Both the position numbers and the translations under genes were made by a program. 14,937 nucleotides of DNA from the NCBI GenBank assembly GCA_019232735.1, contig JAFANL010000135.1, positions 1 through 14,937 of the forward strand. Direction: 5' to 3'. The notes beneath the pieces are model-generated. The model searched no databases. It was not told the origin of the DNA and worked only from the letters and a program-made list of their open reading frames with translations. This DNA comes from Aquitalea sp. (GTDB taxonomy: Bacteria > Pseudomonadota > Gammaproteobacteria > Burkholderiales > Chromobacteriaceae). Position 1 is the stretch's first letter. Each line of letters begins with the position of its first letter. Shown piece by piece: positions 1 to 6,864 of the stretch.

Positions 1-1
1 C

Positions 2-1549
2 CCGCTCAAGGTCAAGCTGAGCGAAGAGGAGGCCGCCCGCGTGGCCGCCAATGCTTGGCGCTTCCCCGGTGTGGAGGTCAAGGCCAGGCTGTTCCGCGAC
101 TATCCCTACAAGGAACTCACCAGCCATGTGCTGGGCTATATCGGCCGGATCAACCAGAAAGACCAGGAGCGGCTGGACGACGAGGACAAGACCACCAATT
201 ACAAGGGCAGCAACTACATCGGCAAGACCGGCCTGGAAGCCGTGTATGAGGATGAGCTGCACGGTCAAGTGGGCTTCGAGGAAGTGGAAACCGACTCCGG
301 TGGCCGCGCCATCCGCAGCCTGCGCCGCACCCCGCCGGTCAATGGCAACAACCTGAAGCTGGCGCTGGACATCCGCCTGCAAGAGGTAGCCGACAAGCTG
401 TTCGGCAACCGTCGCGGCGCGCTGGTGGCCATCGACCCGCAAACCGGTGGCGTACTGGCCTTCCTGTCCAAGCCAGGTTTCGACCCTAATCTGTTCATCG
501 ACGGCATCGACAGCCAGAGCTGGGCCGCGCTCAACAGCGACTGGCAAAAGCCGATGATCAACCGTGCGCTGCGCGGTACCTATCCGCCCGGTTCCACCTT
601 CAAGCCCTTTATCTCGATGGCGGCGCTGGAAACCCACTCCATCGGCATGCATGACGTGCGCCCGGCTCCGGCTTTCTTCACCCTGCCCGGCTCCAGCCAC
701 CAGTTCCGCGACAGCAACAAGAACGGTAACGGCTCGGCCAATCTGGCCCGGGCCATCCAGGTCTCCAGTGACACCTTTTTCTACAAGCTGGCCTGGGATA
801 TGGGCATCGACAAAATCGCCCCCACCGTGGCCCAGTTCGGCCTGGGAAGCCCCACCGGCATAGATCTGGATGGCGAAGCCAGCGGTGTGCTGCCGACCAA
901 GGAATGGAAGGCCAAACGCTTTGCCCGCTACAAGGAAGAGTTCCGCCGCTGGTATCCGGCCGACGTGGTGAGCATCGGCATCGGCCAGGGCTTCAATGCC
1001 TATACCCCGCTGCAGATGGCCAATGGCGTGGCTATCCTGGCCAATGACGGCGTGGCCTTCAAGCCGCACCTGGTGCAGGAAGTAGTGGATGCCAGAAACG
1101 GCAAGAGCCGCCAGATCGAGGCCAAGCCGGACCGGGTGCTGCCGTTCAAGCAGGAAAACTTCGAGTATGTGAAGACGGCCATGCAATCGGTGCTGAAACC
1201 GGGCGGTACCGCCTGGCGGCTGGGGGTGGGCCTGCCCTATACCATGGCCGGCAAGACCGGTACCGCACAGGTGGTGGCCATCAAGCAGGGGGCCAAGTAC
1301 AACGCCTCGGCACTGGCCGAACAATACCGCGACCACTCCTGGTTCGTGGCCTTTGCCCCGGTGGACAAGCCCCGCATTGCCGTGGCGGTGATCGTGGAAA
1401 ATGCCGGCTTCGGCGCTGCGGCCGCGGCACCGGTTGCCCGCGGCCTGTTCGACTACTACATGACCGGCAAGGTCCCCAGCTCCATCAGCGGAGACATGAA
1501 GACCGTGCCAATGGATACTGCCGATGACGCTGCAGCCACATCTGATTAG
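2..1549 (+). CDS. mrdA: Penicillin-binding protein 2 (peptidoglycan transpeptidase), 5'-truncated by the window edge
   Basis: This is the elongation-specific class B PBP, an inner-membrane protein whose periplasmic domain crosslinks peptidoglycan for the Rod complex, paired with RodA. The frame is open from base 2, so the start lies outside the window; 515 residues are visible, against about 630 for E. coli PBP2. The missing part would hold the membrane anchor and part of the pedestal domain. Counting from the codon at base 2, the catalytic SxxK serine is residue 198 (YPPGSTFKP, codon 593-595). The second motif is SSD at 255-257 and the third is KTG at 418-420 (AGKTGTAQVV). The IGKTGLEAVYE stretch near residue 75 is typical of PBP2 rather than FtsI. 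The stop is TAG at 1547-1549. It overlaps rodA by 26 bp, and this order is the usual mrdA-mrdB arrangement. The GTG at 41 is an internal codon, not the real start. Confidence 0.96.
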   Translation, partial: PLKVKLSEEEAARVAANAWRFPGVEVKARLFRDYPYKELTSHVLGYIGRINQKDQERLDDEDKTTNYKGSNYIGKTGLEAVYEDELHGQVGFEEVETDSGGRAIRSLRRTPPVNGNNLKLALDIRLQEVADKLFGNRRGALVAIDPQTGGVLAFLSKPGFDPNLFIDGIDSQSWAALNSDWQKPMINRALRGTYPPGSTFKPFISMAALETHSIGMHDVRPAPAFFTLPGSSHQFRDSNKNGNGSANLARAIQVSSDTFFYKLAWDMGIDKIAPTVAQFGLGSPTGIDLDGEASGVLPTKEWKAKRFARYKEEFRRWYPADVVSIGIGQGFNAYTPLQMANGVAILANDGVAFKPHLVQEVVDARNGKSRQIEAKPDRVLPFKQENFEYVKTAMQSVLKPGGTAWRLGVGLPYTMAGKTGTAQVVAIKQGAKYNASALAEQYRDHSWFVAFAPVDKPRIAVAVIVENAGFGAAAAAPVARGLFDYYMTGKVPSSISGDMKTVPMDTADDAAATSD

Positions 1550-2624
1550 GCGGCTCTGGCTGGCGATCAAGGCACCGCTTGATGGCCCGCTGATGCTGTT
1601 TCTGGGACTGATCTTCGCCCTCAGCCTGGTGGTGCTGTATTCCGCCAACAACCAGGGCATGGACAAGATCGACAACAAGCTGATCTACACCCTGCTGTCG
1701 CTCACCATCATGTGGCTGCTGGCGCGCAGCCGGCCGCAGAGCATCATGAACTTTGCCCCGCCCATCTACGGCATCGGCGTGGTGCTGCTGCTGGCGGTGC
1801 ATTTCAAGGGCGTGACAGTCAACGGCTCCACCCGCTGGCTGGAGCTGGGCATCACCCGCATCCAGCCTTCGGAGATCATGAAGATCGCCCTGCCGATGAT
1901 GCTGGCCTGGTTCTTCCAGAAATACGAACTGTCGATGCGCTGGTGGCACTACCTGATCGCCGCCGTCATGATGGCCATTCCCTGCGCGCTGGTGCTGAAG
2001 CAGCCTGACCTTGGCACCACCATGCTGATTGCCGCCTCCGGCTTCTTTGTGCTGTTCTTCGTCGGCCTGCCATGGAAGGTGATTCTGGGCGGCATGGTGG
2101 CCGCAGGAGCCAGCATGCCGGTGGTGTGGAACATGCTGCACGACTATCAGCGCCGTCGGGTGATGACCATGATCGACCCGATGGAGGACCCGCTGGGCGC
2201 CGGCTACCACATCATCCAGTCCATGATCGCCATCGGCTCCGGCGGCCCCTGGGGCAAGGGCTGGCTGAACGGCACCCAGACCCACCTGGACTATATTCCA
2301 GAGCGCACCACCGACTTCATCTTTGCCGTGTATTCGGAAGAGTTCGGCCTGGTGGGCAACATCACGCTGGTCATCCTCTACACCCTGGTGCTCAGCCGCG
2401 CCATGATGATCACCGCCCGCGCCCAGACCCTGTACGGTCGCGCCATGGCCGGGGCCATCACGCTGTCCTTCTTCGTCTACGCCTTCGTCAACATGGGCAT
2501 GGTGGCCGGCATCCTGCCCGTGGTCGGCGTGCCGCTGCCCTTCGTCTCCTATGGCGGTACCGCCACGGTCACGCTGTTTGTCGGCATGGGCATGTTGATG
2601 AGCATAGGCAACGCCCGCCGCTGA
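1524..2624 (+). CDS. rodA: RodA, SEDS-family peptidoglycan glycosyltransferase of the elongasome
   Basis: RodA polymerises lipid II into glycan strands during cell elongation and works as a complex with PBP2, encoded just upstream. The product is 366 residues (E. coli RodA is 370) and strongly hydrophobic, with about ten membrane segments. SEDS hallmarks are visible: NGSTRWLELG (100-109) followed by IQPSEIMKI (113-121), KQPDLGTT (159-166), and PERTTDFIFAVYSEEFG (259-275). In the last, Asp264 corresponds to the essential catalytic aspartate (Asp262 in E. coli). The C-terminal PLPFVSYGGT motif is also present. The ATG at 1524 overlaps the 3' end of mrdA by 26 bp; no strong Shine-Dalgarno sequence is visible, so translational coupling to mrdA is likely. 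The product is not FtsW: the neighbour is PBP2, and the length and motifs match RodA. Confidence 0.96.
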   Translation: MTLQPHLIRRLWLAIKAPLDGPLMLFLGLIFALSLVVLYSANNQGMDKIDNKLIYTLLSLTIMWLLARSRPQSIMNFAPPIYGIGVVLLLAVHFKGVTVNGSTRWLELGITRIQPSEIMKIALPMMLAWFFQKYELSMRWWHYLIAAVMMAIPCALVLKQPDLGTTMLIAASGFFVLFFVGLPWKVILGGMVAAGASMPVVWNMLHDYQRRRVMTMIDPMEDPLGAGYHIIQSMIAIGSGGPWGKGWLNGTQTHLDYIPERTTDFIFAVYSEEFGLVGNITLVILYTLVLSRAMMITARAQTLYGRAMAGAITLSFFVYAFVNMGMVAGILPVVGVPLPFVSYGGTATVTLFVGMGMLMSIGNARR

Positions 2625-2643
2625 GCTGAGGTCCCATCTTGTC

Positions 2644-2672
2644 CGGCCTGCGGCCATTCCCGCCACAGGCCG
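2644..2672 (+). other. GC-rich inverted repeat after rodA, possible weak terminator
   Basis: CGGCCTG at 2644-2650 can pair with CAGGCCG at 2666-2672 across a 15-nt loop, 20 bp after the rodA stop. No T-run follows, so it is not a classical rho-independent terminator. It may still mark the end of the mrdA-rodA transcript. Confidence 0.25.
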
Positions 2673-2705
2673 CCCACCGCATATCCCTTTATCGTCTCAC
2701 CAGGC

Positions 2706-2735
2706 TTGCGATCTGGCCGCGTCTTCCTGTAGATA
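2706..2735 (+). promoter_or_regulatory. Possible sigma-70 promoter for the sterol desaturase family gene
   Basis: TTGCGA (2706-2711) and TAGATA (2730-2735) are separated by 18 bp, with the gene start 63 bp further on. The match to consensus is moderate and was found by eye. A start site near 2742 would leave a leader of about 57 nt carrying the inverted repeat at 2760-2777. Confidence 0.35.
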
Positions 2736-2759
2736 TAGAGTCACAACTCCAATCGAGCG

Positions 2760-2777
2760 TTTGCGCCATGACGCAAA
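2760..2777. promoter_or_regulatory. Perfect inverted repeat TTTGCG-N6-CGCAAA before the sterol desaturase family gene
   Basis: TTTGCG (2760-2765) and CGCAAA (2772-2777) are exact reverse complements with a 6-bp spacer, ending 9 bp before the ribosome binding site. In DNA it could be a dimeric regulator operator; in RNA it would be a six-pair hairpin with a six-base loop near the Shine-Dalgarno sequence. No regulator can be assigned from the window. Confidence 0.4.
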
Positions 2778-2798
2778 GCCATCTACGAGGAAGACATC

Positions 2799-3683
2799 AT
2801 GCAATTCGACGTGCAACTCTTGTTGCTGGCGCTGGCGCCGCTATTCCTGGGCTGTGTGGCCTGGGAGGTGCTGTACTGGCACCGGCAGGGCCGCAAGGAC
2901 ATCTACAGCTGGCGCGACAGTCTGTGCAATGCCGGCCTGGCACTGCTGCACCAGGCCAGCGACAAACTGGCCTGGCTGCTGGTATTGCCACTCTACGGCT
3001 GGCTCTATCGTGAACACCGGCTGTTCGAAATTCAGACCAGCTGGCTCGCTTTTGGTGGCTTGTTTCTGGGACAGGACTTTCTCTATTACTGGTTCCACCG
3101 TGCCAGCCACCGCGTACGCTGGCTGTGGGCCGCACACAGCGTGCATCACAGCTCCACCCGCATGAATTTCTCCACCGCGTTTCGCCAGAGCCTGATGTAT
3201 CCCTTGGCCGGCATGTGGGCGTTCTGGCTGCCACTGGCCTGGCTGGGCTTTCCACCCCAGCAGGTCATTGGCGTGGTGCTGCTGAATCTGGCGTTTCAGT
3301 TTTTCGTACATACCCAGGCCCTGCCCAAACTGGGCTGGCTGGAATATGTGTTCAACACGCCGTCCATCCATCGCAGCCACCATGCCCGCAACCCTTGCTA
3401 CATTGACCGCAATTACGCCGGCGTGCTCTGCATCTGGGACCGGCTGTTCGGCAGCTTTGTTGCCGAACACGACGATGAACCCTGCGACTACGGCACAGTG
3501 AAACCGGTCAATAGCGTCAACCCGCTATGGGTCAGCCTGGTGGAATGGCGAGACATGCTGCGTGAGACCTGGCAGGCACGCAGCTGGCGCGAACGGCTGG
3601 TCCTGCTACTGGGGCCGCCAGAGGCCGCAGCCGTCATCAGTGCACGAAACACCAGCGCCACACCCCATACACCACGAAGCTGA
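2799..3683 (+). CDS. Sterol desaturase / fatty acid hydroxylase family membrane protein
   Basis: This 294-residue integral membrane protein belongs to the di-iron sterol desaturase/fatty acid hydroxylase superfamily, which hydroxylates or desaturates lipids with an O2-dependent di-iron centre held by histidines. The histidine boxes are present: HRASH (100-104), HSVHH (113-117), a lone His171 in a membrane helix, and HRSHH (191-195). Hydrophobic segments lie near residues 5-25, 57-70, 82-98 and 137-172. The ATG at 2799 has a good Shine-Dalgarno sequence (GAGGAAG, 2787-2793, 5-nt spacing). The substrate cannot be read from the sequence; bacterial members act on sterols, hopanoids, carotenoids, ether lipids or fatty acids. 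It appears to be transcribed alone. Its last 47 bp overlap the 3' end of the convergent azlD, and the tail after about residue 280 looks low in conservation. Confidence 0.87.
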   Translation: MQFDVQLLLLALAPLFLGCVAWEVLYWHRQGRKDIYSWRDSLCNAGLALLHQASDKLAWLLVLPLYGWLYREHRLFEIQTSWLAFGGLFLGQDFLYYWFHRASHRVRWLWAAHSVHHSSTRMNFSTAFRQSLMYPLAGMWAFWLPLAWLGFPPQQVIGVVLLNLAFQFFVHTQALPKLGWLEYVFNTPSIHRSHHARNPCYIDRNYAGVLCIWDRLFGSFVAEHDDEPCDYGTVKPVNSVNPLWVSLVEWRDMLRETWQARSWRERLVLLLGPPEAAAVISARNTSATPHTPRS

Positions 3684-3957
3684 CCAGGATGGCCAGCAGG
3701 GTCTTGCCACTTTTCCAGGCCACCAGCGCTGCCACGATGATGCCGGGCAGATAAGCATTGCGCAGGCTGATGTCGACGGCCCCGGCCGGGGCCAGCGCCA
3801 TCGGCACCACCAGCGCCGACAGCACGGCGGGCGGCACATAGTGCAAGGCCCGGTTCAACCAGTCGGGAAATGCCAGCCGCTGGCCAAACACCAGAAAGCT
3901 GGCACGGATCAAGACCGTCAGCAGCATCATGCCGACAATGGCGAGCCAATGGTTCAT
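3637..3957 (-). CDS. azlD: AzlD-family subunit of a branched-chain amino acid exporter
   Basis: AzlD is the small partner of AzlC; together they export branched-chain amino acids or their analogues across the inner membrane (the best-studied pair is E. coli YgaZ/YgaH). The product is 106 residues with about four hydrophobic segments (roughly 3-25, 41-58, 68-82 and 86-102). It carries the typical internal stretches IRASFLVFG (17-25) and LHYVPPAVLSALV (38-50). The ATG (complement of 3955-3957) overlaps the azlC TGA in an ATGA junction, which fixes the start and indicates translational coupling. A longer open frame reaching upstream to 4272 is out of frame with azlC and is not credible. The last 47 bp overlap the end of the convergent sterol desaturase family gene. 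Confidence 0.9.
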   Translation of the reverse strand: MNHWLAIVGMMLLTVLIRASFLVFGQRLAFPDWLNRALHYVPPAVLSALVVPMALAPAGAVDISLRNAYLPGIIVAALVAWKSGKTLLAILVSFVVYGVWRWCFVH

Positions 3958-4670
3958 GCGGCCTGCTCCTTGTGCTTGCCCCACTGTTCCAGCAACAGCC
4001 CGGTGGCCACCCCCACCCCGGCAGCCAGCATCAAGTCCAGCTTGTAAGACAGGCCGCGCCCCAGCATGGCCACCACACTGGCGGCCACCGCCGCACCCAA
4101 GGCAGGACGGCGCTTGAGCTGCGGCGCCACGATGGCGGCAAAAGTCGCCCCCATGGCGAAATCCAGCCCCAGATTGGCCAGGCCCGGCAGCGACTGCCCC
4201 AGGCTGACACCCACTGCCGACCACAGCACCCAGTTGCCATACATGGCCAGCGAGGAGGCCAGCCAATACCACTGGCCGCCTTCGCTTCCCTTGGTGCGGA
4301 AACGATGCTCCACCACGGCAAAGGTTTCATCCGTCAGCCAGAATGCCAGCGGCCAGCGCCAACGCAAGGGCCAGTCGCGGGCAAAGGGCAGCAAGGTGGC
4401 GCTATACAGCGCGTGGCGCAGATTGACCACAAAAGTGGTCAGCCACAATACCGGCAGGGCGGTGCCCGCCCCGATCAGGCTGACACCGATAAACTGCGAG
4501 GACCCGGCAAACACCAGCAAGGACATGCCCAGGCTGGCCGTGGCCGACAGACCGGCCGCCACTGCCAGGGTGCCGAAGATCACCCCGAACGGCGCCGCCC
4601 CCACCAGCATCGGTACGGTATCGCGCACACCTTCCAGCAGCAGCGCACGACGGGACAGACTGGTGCTCAT
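3954..4670 (-). CDS. azlC: AzlC-family branched-chain amino acid exporter, large subunit
   Basis: AzlC is the main membrane subunit of the AzlCD/YgaZH exporter, thought to prevent toxic build-up of branched-chain amino acids and analogues. The 238-residue product has several hydrophobic segments and the family hallmarks GAAPFGVIFG (24-33), FAGSSQF (54-60) and NLRHALYS (83-90). FWLTDETFAVV further on is also typical. The start is the ATG complementary to 4668-4670, which overlaps the TGA of the upstream GFA-family gene. An in-frame extension to 4748 would run inside that gene and is unlikely. The downstream junction with azlD is also ATGA, so the three genes form a tightly coupled operon. The upstream AraC-type regulator and its probable site at 5115-5132 suggest ligand-induced export. 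Confidence 0.93.
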   Translation of the reverse strand: MSTSLSRRALLLEGVRDTVPMLVGAAPFGVIFGTLAVAAGLSATASLGMSLLVFAGSSQFIGVSLIGAGTALPVLWLTTFVVNLRHALYSATLLPFARDWPLRWRWPLAFWLTDETFAVVEHRFRTKGSEGGQWYWLASSLAMYGNWVLWSAVGVSLGQSLPGLANLGLDFAMGATFAAIVAPQLKRRPALGAAVAASVVAMLGRGLSYKLDLMLAAGVGVATGLLLEQWGKHKEQAA

Positions 4671-5062
4671 GAAGCCTCCCGCGGACCGGGCCAGACATCG
4701 CGCAGGCTGTCGCCGTGCAGGCTCATGTTCGCCCCCTCGGCGGCACACACCGGCAAGTGGCGGTAATCGAAATCATCCAGACAGTGAATATTGACGCCAT
4801 AGTGATCCGGCATCGCCCGTTTACGATGGAAAGTGTAAATGCCACAGTGCTTGCAGAAGAAATGGCGGGCGATGCCGGTATTCCAGCGGTACTCACTCAG
4901 CGCCTCGATGCCGGACAGCAACTCCAGCTGGCTCTCGTGCACGCGCGTCATCAGCGCGTTCTTTTTCACGCACAGCGAACAATCACAGGTGGTGAGCGCA
5001 TCGGGTTCGGCATGCAGACGAAAACGTACTGCACCGCAATGACAGGAACCGGTATAGGACAT
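4667..5062 (-). CDS. GFA-family (glutathione-dependent formaldehyde-activating enzyme-like) zinc protein
   Basis: This 131-residue protein has the GFA/Mss4-like fold signature, a small beta-rich zinc-binding domain. The cysteine pattern is GSCHCGAVRF (Cys7, Cys9), CDCSLC (Cys26, Cys28, Cys31) and FCKHCGIYTFH (Cys70, Cys73), matching structural and catalytic zinc sites of the family. The founding member, Gfa of Paracoccus, was described as helping glutathione react with formaldehyde; most relatives have no proven reaction, so none is assigned here. It is the first gene of an operon with azlC and azlD (ATGA overlap at 4667-4670). The ATG is complementary to 5060-5062; no strong Shine-Dalgarno sequence is visible. 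An 18-bp AraC-type element lies 52 bp upstream of the start. Confidence 0.87.
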   Translation of the reverse strand: MSYTGSCHCGAVRFRLHAEPDALTTCDCSLCVKKNALMTRVHESQLELLSGIEALSEYRWNTGIARHFFCKHCGIYTFHRKRAMPDHYGVNIHCLDDFDYRHLPVCAAEGANMSLHGDSLRDVWPGPREAS

Positions 5063-5114
5063 GGTGCATGGCAGGAAATGGCAACAACCCTACCCTACCA
5101 TGCTGGCCCACGGC

Positions 5115-5132
5115 CGGCTTGAACGATCTTGC
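5115..5132 (-). promoter_or_regulatory. Probable AraC-type regulator site upstream of the GFA-azlC-azlD operon
   Basis: On the minus strand this reads GCAAGATCGTTCAAGCCG, two CAAG boxes one helical turn (10 bp) apart. A copy with 17 of 18 identical bases lies at 6018-6035, before the regulator's own gene. The element is 52 bp from the GFA start codon. TAGGGT (complement of 5092-5097) sits 20 bp after the second half-site and could be a -10 box, so a regulator bound here would sit around -35, as in AraC-type activation. The regulator assignment is inferred from position and repetition. Confidence 0.6.
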
Positions 5133-5134
5133 AG

Positions 5135-5962
5135 TCAGCGCCGCAGGCTACGCTGGTAGGCGGCCGGGGTGATGCCCAGCGACTGACGGAATACCCGCGT
5201 CAGATGCGGCTGATCGGCAAAACCCAGACCCAGCGCGGTGTCCGACGGGCTATGGCCGCTGGCCAGCATGCGCCGCGCGCGCACCACCCGCAGCTGATTG
5301 CGCCATGCCACCGGCGGCAAACCCAGATGTTGCGAGAACTGCCGGTTCAGTTGCCAGGGGGATAGCCCCACCGCCTGCGCCAGCGTGGCCAGCGACAGAT
5401 TGTCCGCCACACAGTCGGCCAGCATCTGACGGGCTCGCTCCACTGCCTGCGGCCATGGCCGCAATGGCCGCTCGGCAATCTGCATATGCCGCAACACCAC
5501 CTGGCTGAAGACCGCATACAGTGCCGACTCGCGTTGCAGCGTATCCTGGCTGTCGCGCAAGACCTGATGCAACTGGTTCAGCCGTGCCGCCAGCGGCGGA
5601 TCGAACACCACGGTTTCCCGAAAATACGGCGTCACACCGGACTGACCACTGATTTCCGCTGCCAACTGGCCAATCAGTTCCGCCGACGGGTAGAAGCCAC
5701 GATAGGCCCAGCCTTGCTGGTGGGCGCATTCGCCGGTATGTACCTCGCCGGGATTCATCAACACCAGCGCGCCCACGCCGGCAATATGATTGCCACCACG
5801 ATGGCGATAGGCCTGGGCACCAGACAGCAAGGCATTCACCACATATTCTTCATGAAAATGCGGGGCAAACACCTGCTGCAGATAAAAAGCATCCAGGCAT
5901 TCCAGCGGCGCGATGTCATCGGCGCGGAAGAAACGGGAAAATTCGTGATCAGGCTGGGGCAT
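5135..5962 (-). CDS. AraC-family transcriptional regulator with N-terminal cupin-like sensor domain
   Basis: A 275-residue regulator with an AraC ligand-binding (cupin-like) N-terminal half, including FAPHFHEEY (32-40) and LMNPGEVHTGE (68-78). Its C-terminal AraC/XylS DNA-binding domain spans about residues 173-275. The two helix-turn-helix units are at about 190-212 (SLATLAQAVGLSPWQLNRQF) and 239-262, ending in GFADQPHLTRVFRQSLGITPAAY, the classical signature. The ATG complementary to 5960-5962 is preferred because PQPDHEFSRFFRADD resembles the usual N-terminus of this subgroup and because it places the upstream 18-bp element at 55 bp, as for the GFA gene. Alternative in-frame starts reach 5995 or 6091, the latter overlapping marC. 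No strong Shine-Dalgarno sequence supports any choice. It lies between marC and the GFA-azlCD operon on the same strand and probably controls the latter. Confidence 0.92.
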   Translation of the reverse strand: MPQPDHEFSRFFRADDIAPLECLDAFYLQQVFAPHFHEEYVVNALLSGAQAYRHRGGNHIAGVGALVLMNPGEVHTGECAHQQGWAYRGFYPSAELIGQLAAEISGQSGVTPYFRETVVFDPPLAARLNQLHQVLRDSQDTLQRESALYAVFSQVVLRHMQIAERPLRPWPQAVERARQMLADCVADNLSLATLAQAVGLSPWQLNRQFSQHLGLPPVAWRNQLRVVRARRMLASGHSPSDTALGLGFADQPHLTRVFRQSLGITPAAYQRSLRR

Positions 5963-6017
5963 GGCGGCAACCGGGGCAAGCAAGGCTGCTCCCATTCTGA
6001 CATGGCTGCCGCCACTA

Positions 6018-6035
6018 CGGCTTGAATGATCTTGC
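6018..6035 (-). promoter_or_regulatory. Probable AraC-type autoregulatory site upstream of the regulator gene
   Basis: On the minus strand this reads GCAAGATCATTCAAGCCG and differs at one base from the element at 5115-5132, with the same CAAG-N6-CAAG core. It lies 55 bp before the chosen regulator start and directly after the marC stop. CAGAAT (complement of 5994-5999) is 21 bp past the second half-site and could be a -10 box, giving the same layout as at the GFA operon. Confidence 0.55.
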
Positions 6036-6038
6036 GGG

Positions 6039-6683
6039 TCAGGAACCGGCCATGAAGGTGCGGATGCCGGAGCCGACAAACTGCACGCCAACGCAAATCA
6101 GCAGAAAACCCATCAGCCGGGTCGTGACCTCACGTCCGCCACGGCCCAGCCGGGCCGAGATCATGGCCGAGGAGCGCAATACCAGCCACATGCCCAGGCT
6201 GGTGGTGGCAATGGCCACGAACGTCATGCCGAAGGCCAGCGCCTTGGCCGGCCAGCCGGACAACTCGGCAATCTCGGTGGAAATGCCGATCACCACCGCG
6301 ATGGTGCCGGGGCCGCTGATGCCGGGCATGGCCAGCGGGAAGAAAGCGTAGTCCTCGCGCCCGCCAGTCTTGGGTGCCATGCCGGGGTCCTGCGACAAAA
6401 ACAACATGCGATAGCCCAGCACCGCCACCACCAGCCCGCCGGCAATCCGCAGCGCGCCATAGGAAATGCCAAACGCGGCCATGATCAGGTTACCCGCCAG
6501 CAGGCTGACCAGCATGATGGCGGCGGCAAACAGGCAGGCGCGTCGCGCCTGATTGGCCCGTCTGGCCTCGCTCATTTCCTGGGTCAGCGAAATGAACAAC
6601 GGAATCTTGGACAAGGGATTGGTAATGGTCAGCAAACTGAGCAAACCGCCAAACAGGAATTTCAGCGACAGGGTTTCAAGCAT
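6039..6683 (-). CDS. MarC-family inner-membrane protein
   Basis: A 214-residue MarC/YchE/YhgN-family protein (UPF0056) with about six predicted membrane segments. Family features seen are LLTITNPLSKIPLFISLT (17-34), in which the N-P pair is conserved, and the mirrored loop FFPLAMPGISGPGTIAVVIG near the middle. The family lies in the LysE-like transporter superfamily, but its substrate is not established; the historical link of E. coli MarC to multiple antibiotic resistance was not upheld. The ATG is complementary to 6681-6683, with no clear Shine-Dalgarno sequence. A perfect -10 box lies 29 bp upstream, supporting a dedicated promoter. It is first in a same-strand series with the AraC-type regulator and the azlCD operon, so some read-through is possible. 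Divergent from the copper chaperone gene. Confidence 0.88.
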   Translation of the reverse strand: MLETLSLKFLFGGLLSLLTITNPLSKIPLFISLTQEMSEARRANQARRACLFAAAIMLVSLLAGNLIMAAFGISYGALRIAGGLVVAVLGYRMLFLSQDPGMAPKTGGREDYAFFPLAMPGISGPGTIAVVIGISTEIAELSGWPAKALAFGMTFVAIATTSLGMWLVLRSSAMISARLGRGGREVTTRLMGFLLICVGVQFVGSGIRTFMAGS

Positions 6684-6686
6684 GAT

Positions 6687-6711
6687 GGCAGCAGGGGGAA
6701 TACAAGCTGCC
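6687..6711. promoter_or_regulatory. Inverted repeat GGCAGC-N13-GCTGCC in the marC leader
   Basis: GGCAGC (6687-6692) and GCTGCC (6706-6711) are perfect reverse complements. They lie between the marC -10 box and its start codon, where a bound repressor or an RNA hairpin would affect expression. The arms are short, so chance is possible. Confidence 0.3.
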
Positions 6712-6712
6712 G

Positions 6713-6741
6713 ATTATAGAGCGCTACCCTGGAAATGATAG
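6713..6741 (-). promoter_or_regulatory. Probable sigma-70 promoter of marC
   Basis: TATAAT on the minus strand (complement of 6713-6718) is a perfect -10 box. CTATCA (complement of 6736-6741), a weak -35, lies 17 bp upstream. Transcription would start near 6706, giving a leader of about 22 nt. Confidence 0.5.
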
Positions 6742-6864
6742 CCCGCCGTCGTGCTTGCCCATGCCGGTGTCGCATCCCGATAAAACATCAGCTGCGGCAC
6801 TTTGTCGCAGCCCCCGCGGTCTGAAATATGCTAATTTCCCCGCAACCCCTTACCGGAGAACACC

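Noticed and set aside
1485..2666. Long minus-strand open frame opposite rodA
   Set aside because: Its translation is rich in His, Gln and Gly without any domain character, and it is an antisense shadow of rodA, whose membrane topology and SEDS motifs are clear.
3870..4766. Long plus-strand open frame opposite azlC and azlD
   Set aside because: It runs antisense to two well-recognised genes joined by an ATGA overlap, and its composition is that of a codon-bias shadow.
5963..6091. N-terminal extension of the AraC-type regulator
   Set aside because: It would overlap marC by 53 bp, swallow the probable regulatory element, and lacks the usual start of this subgroup.
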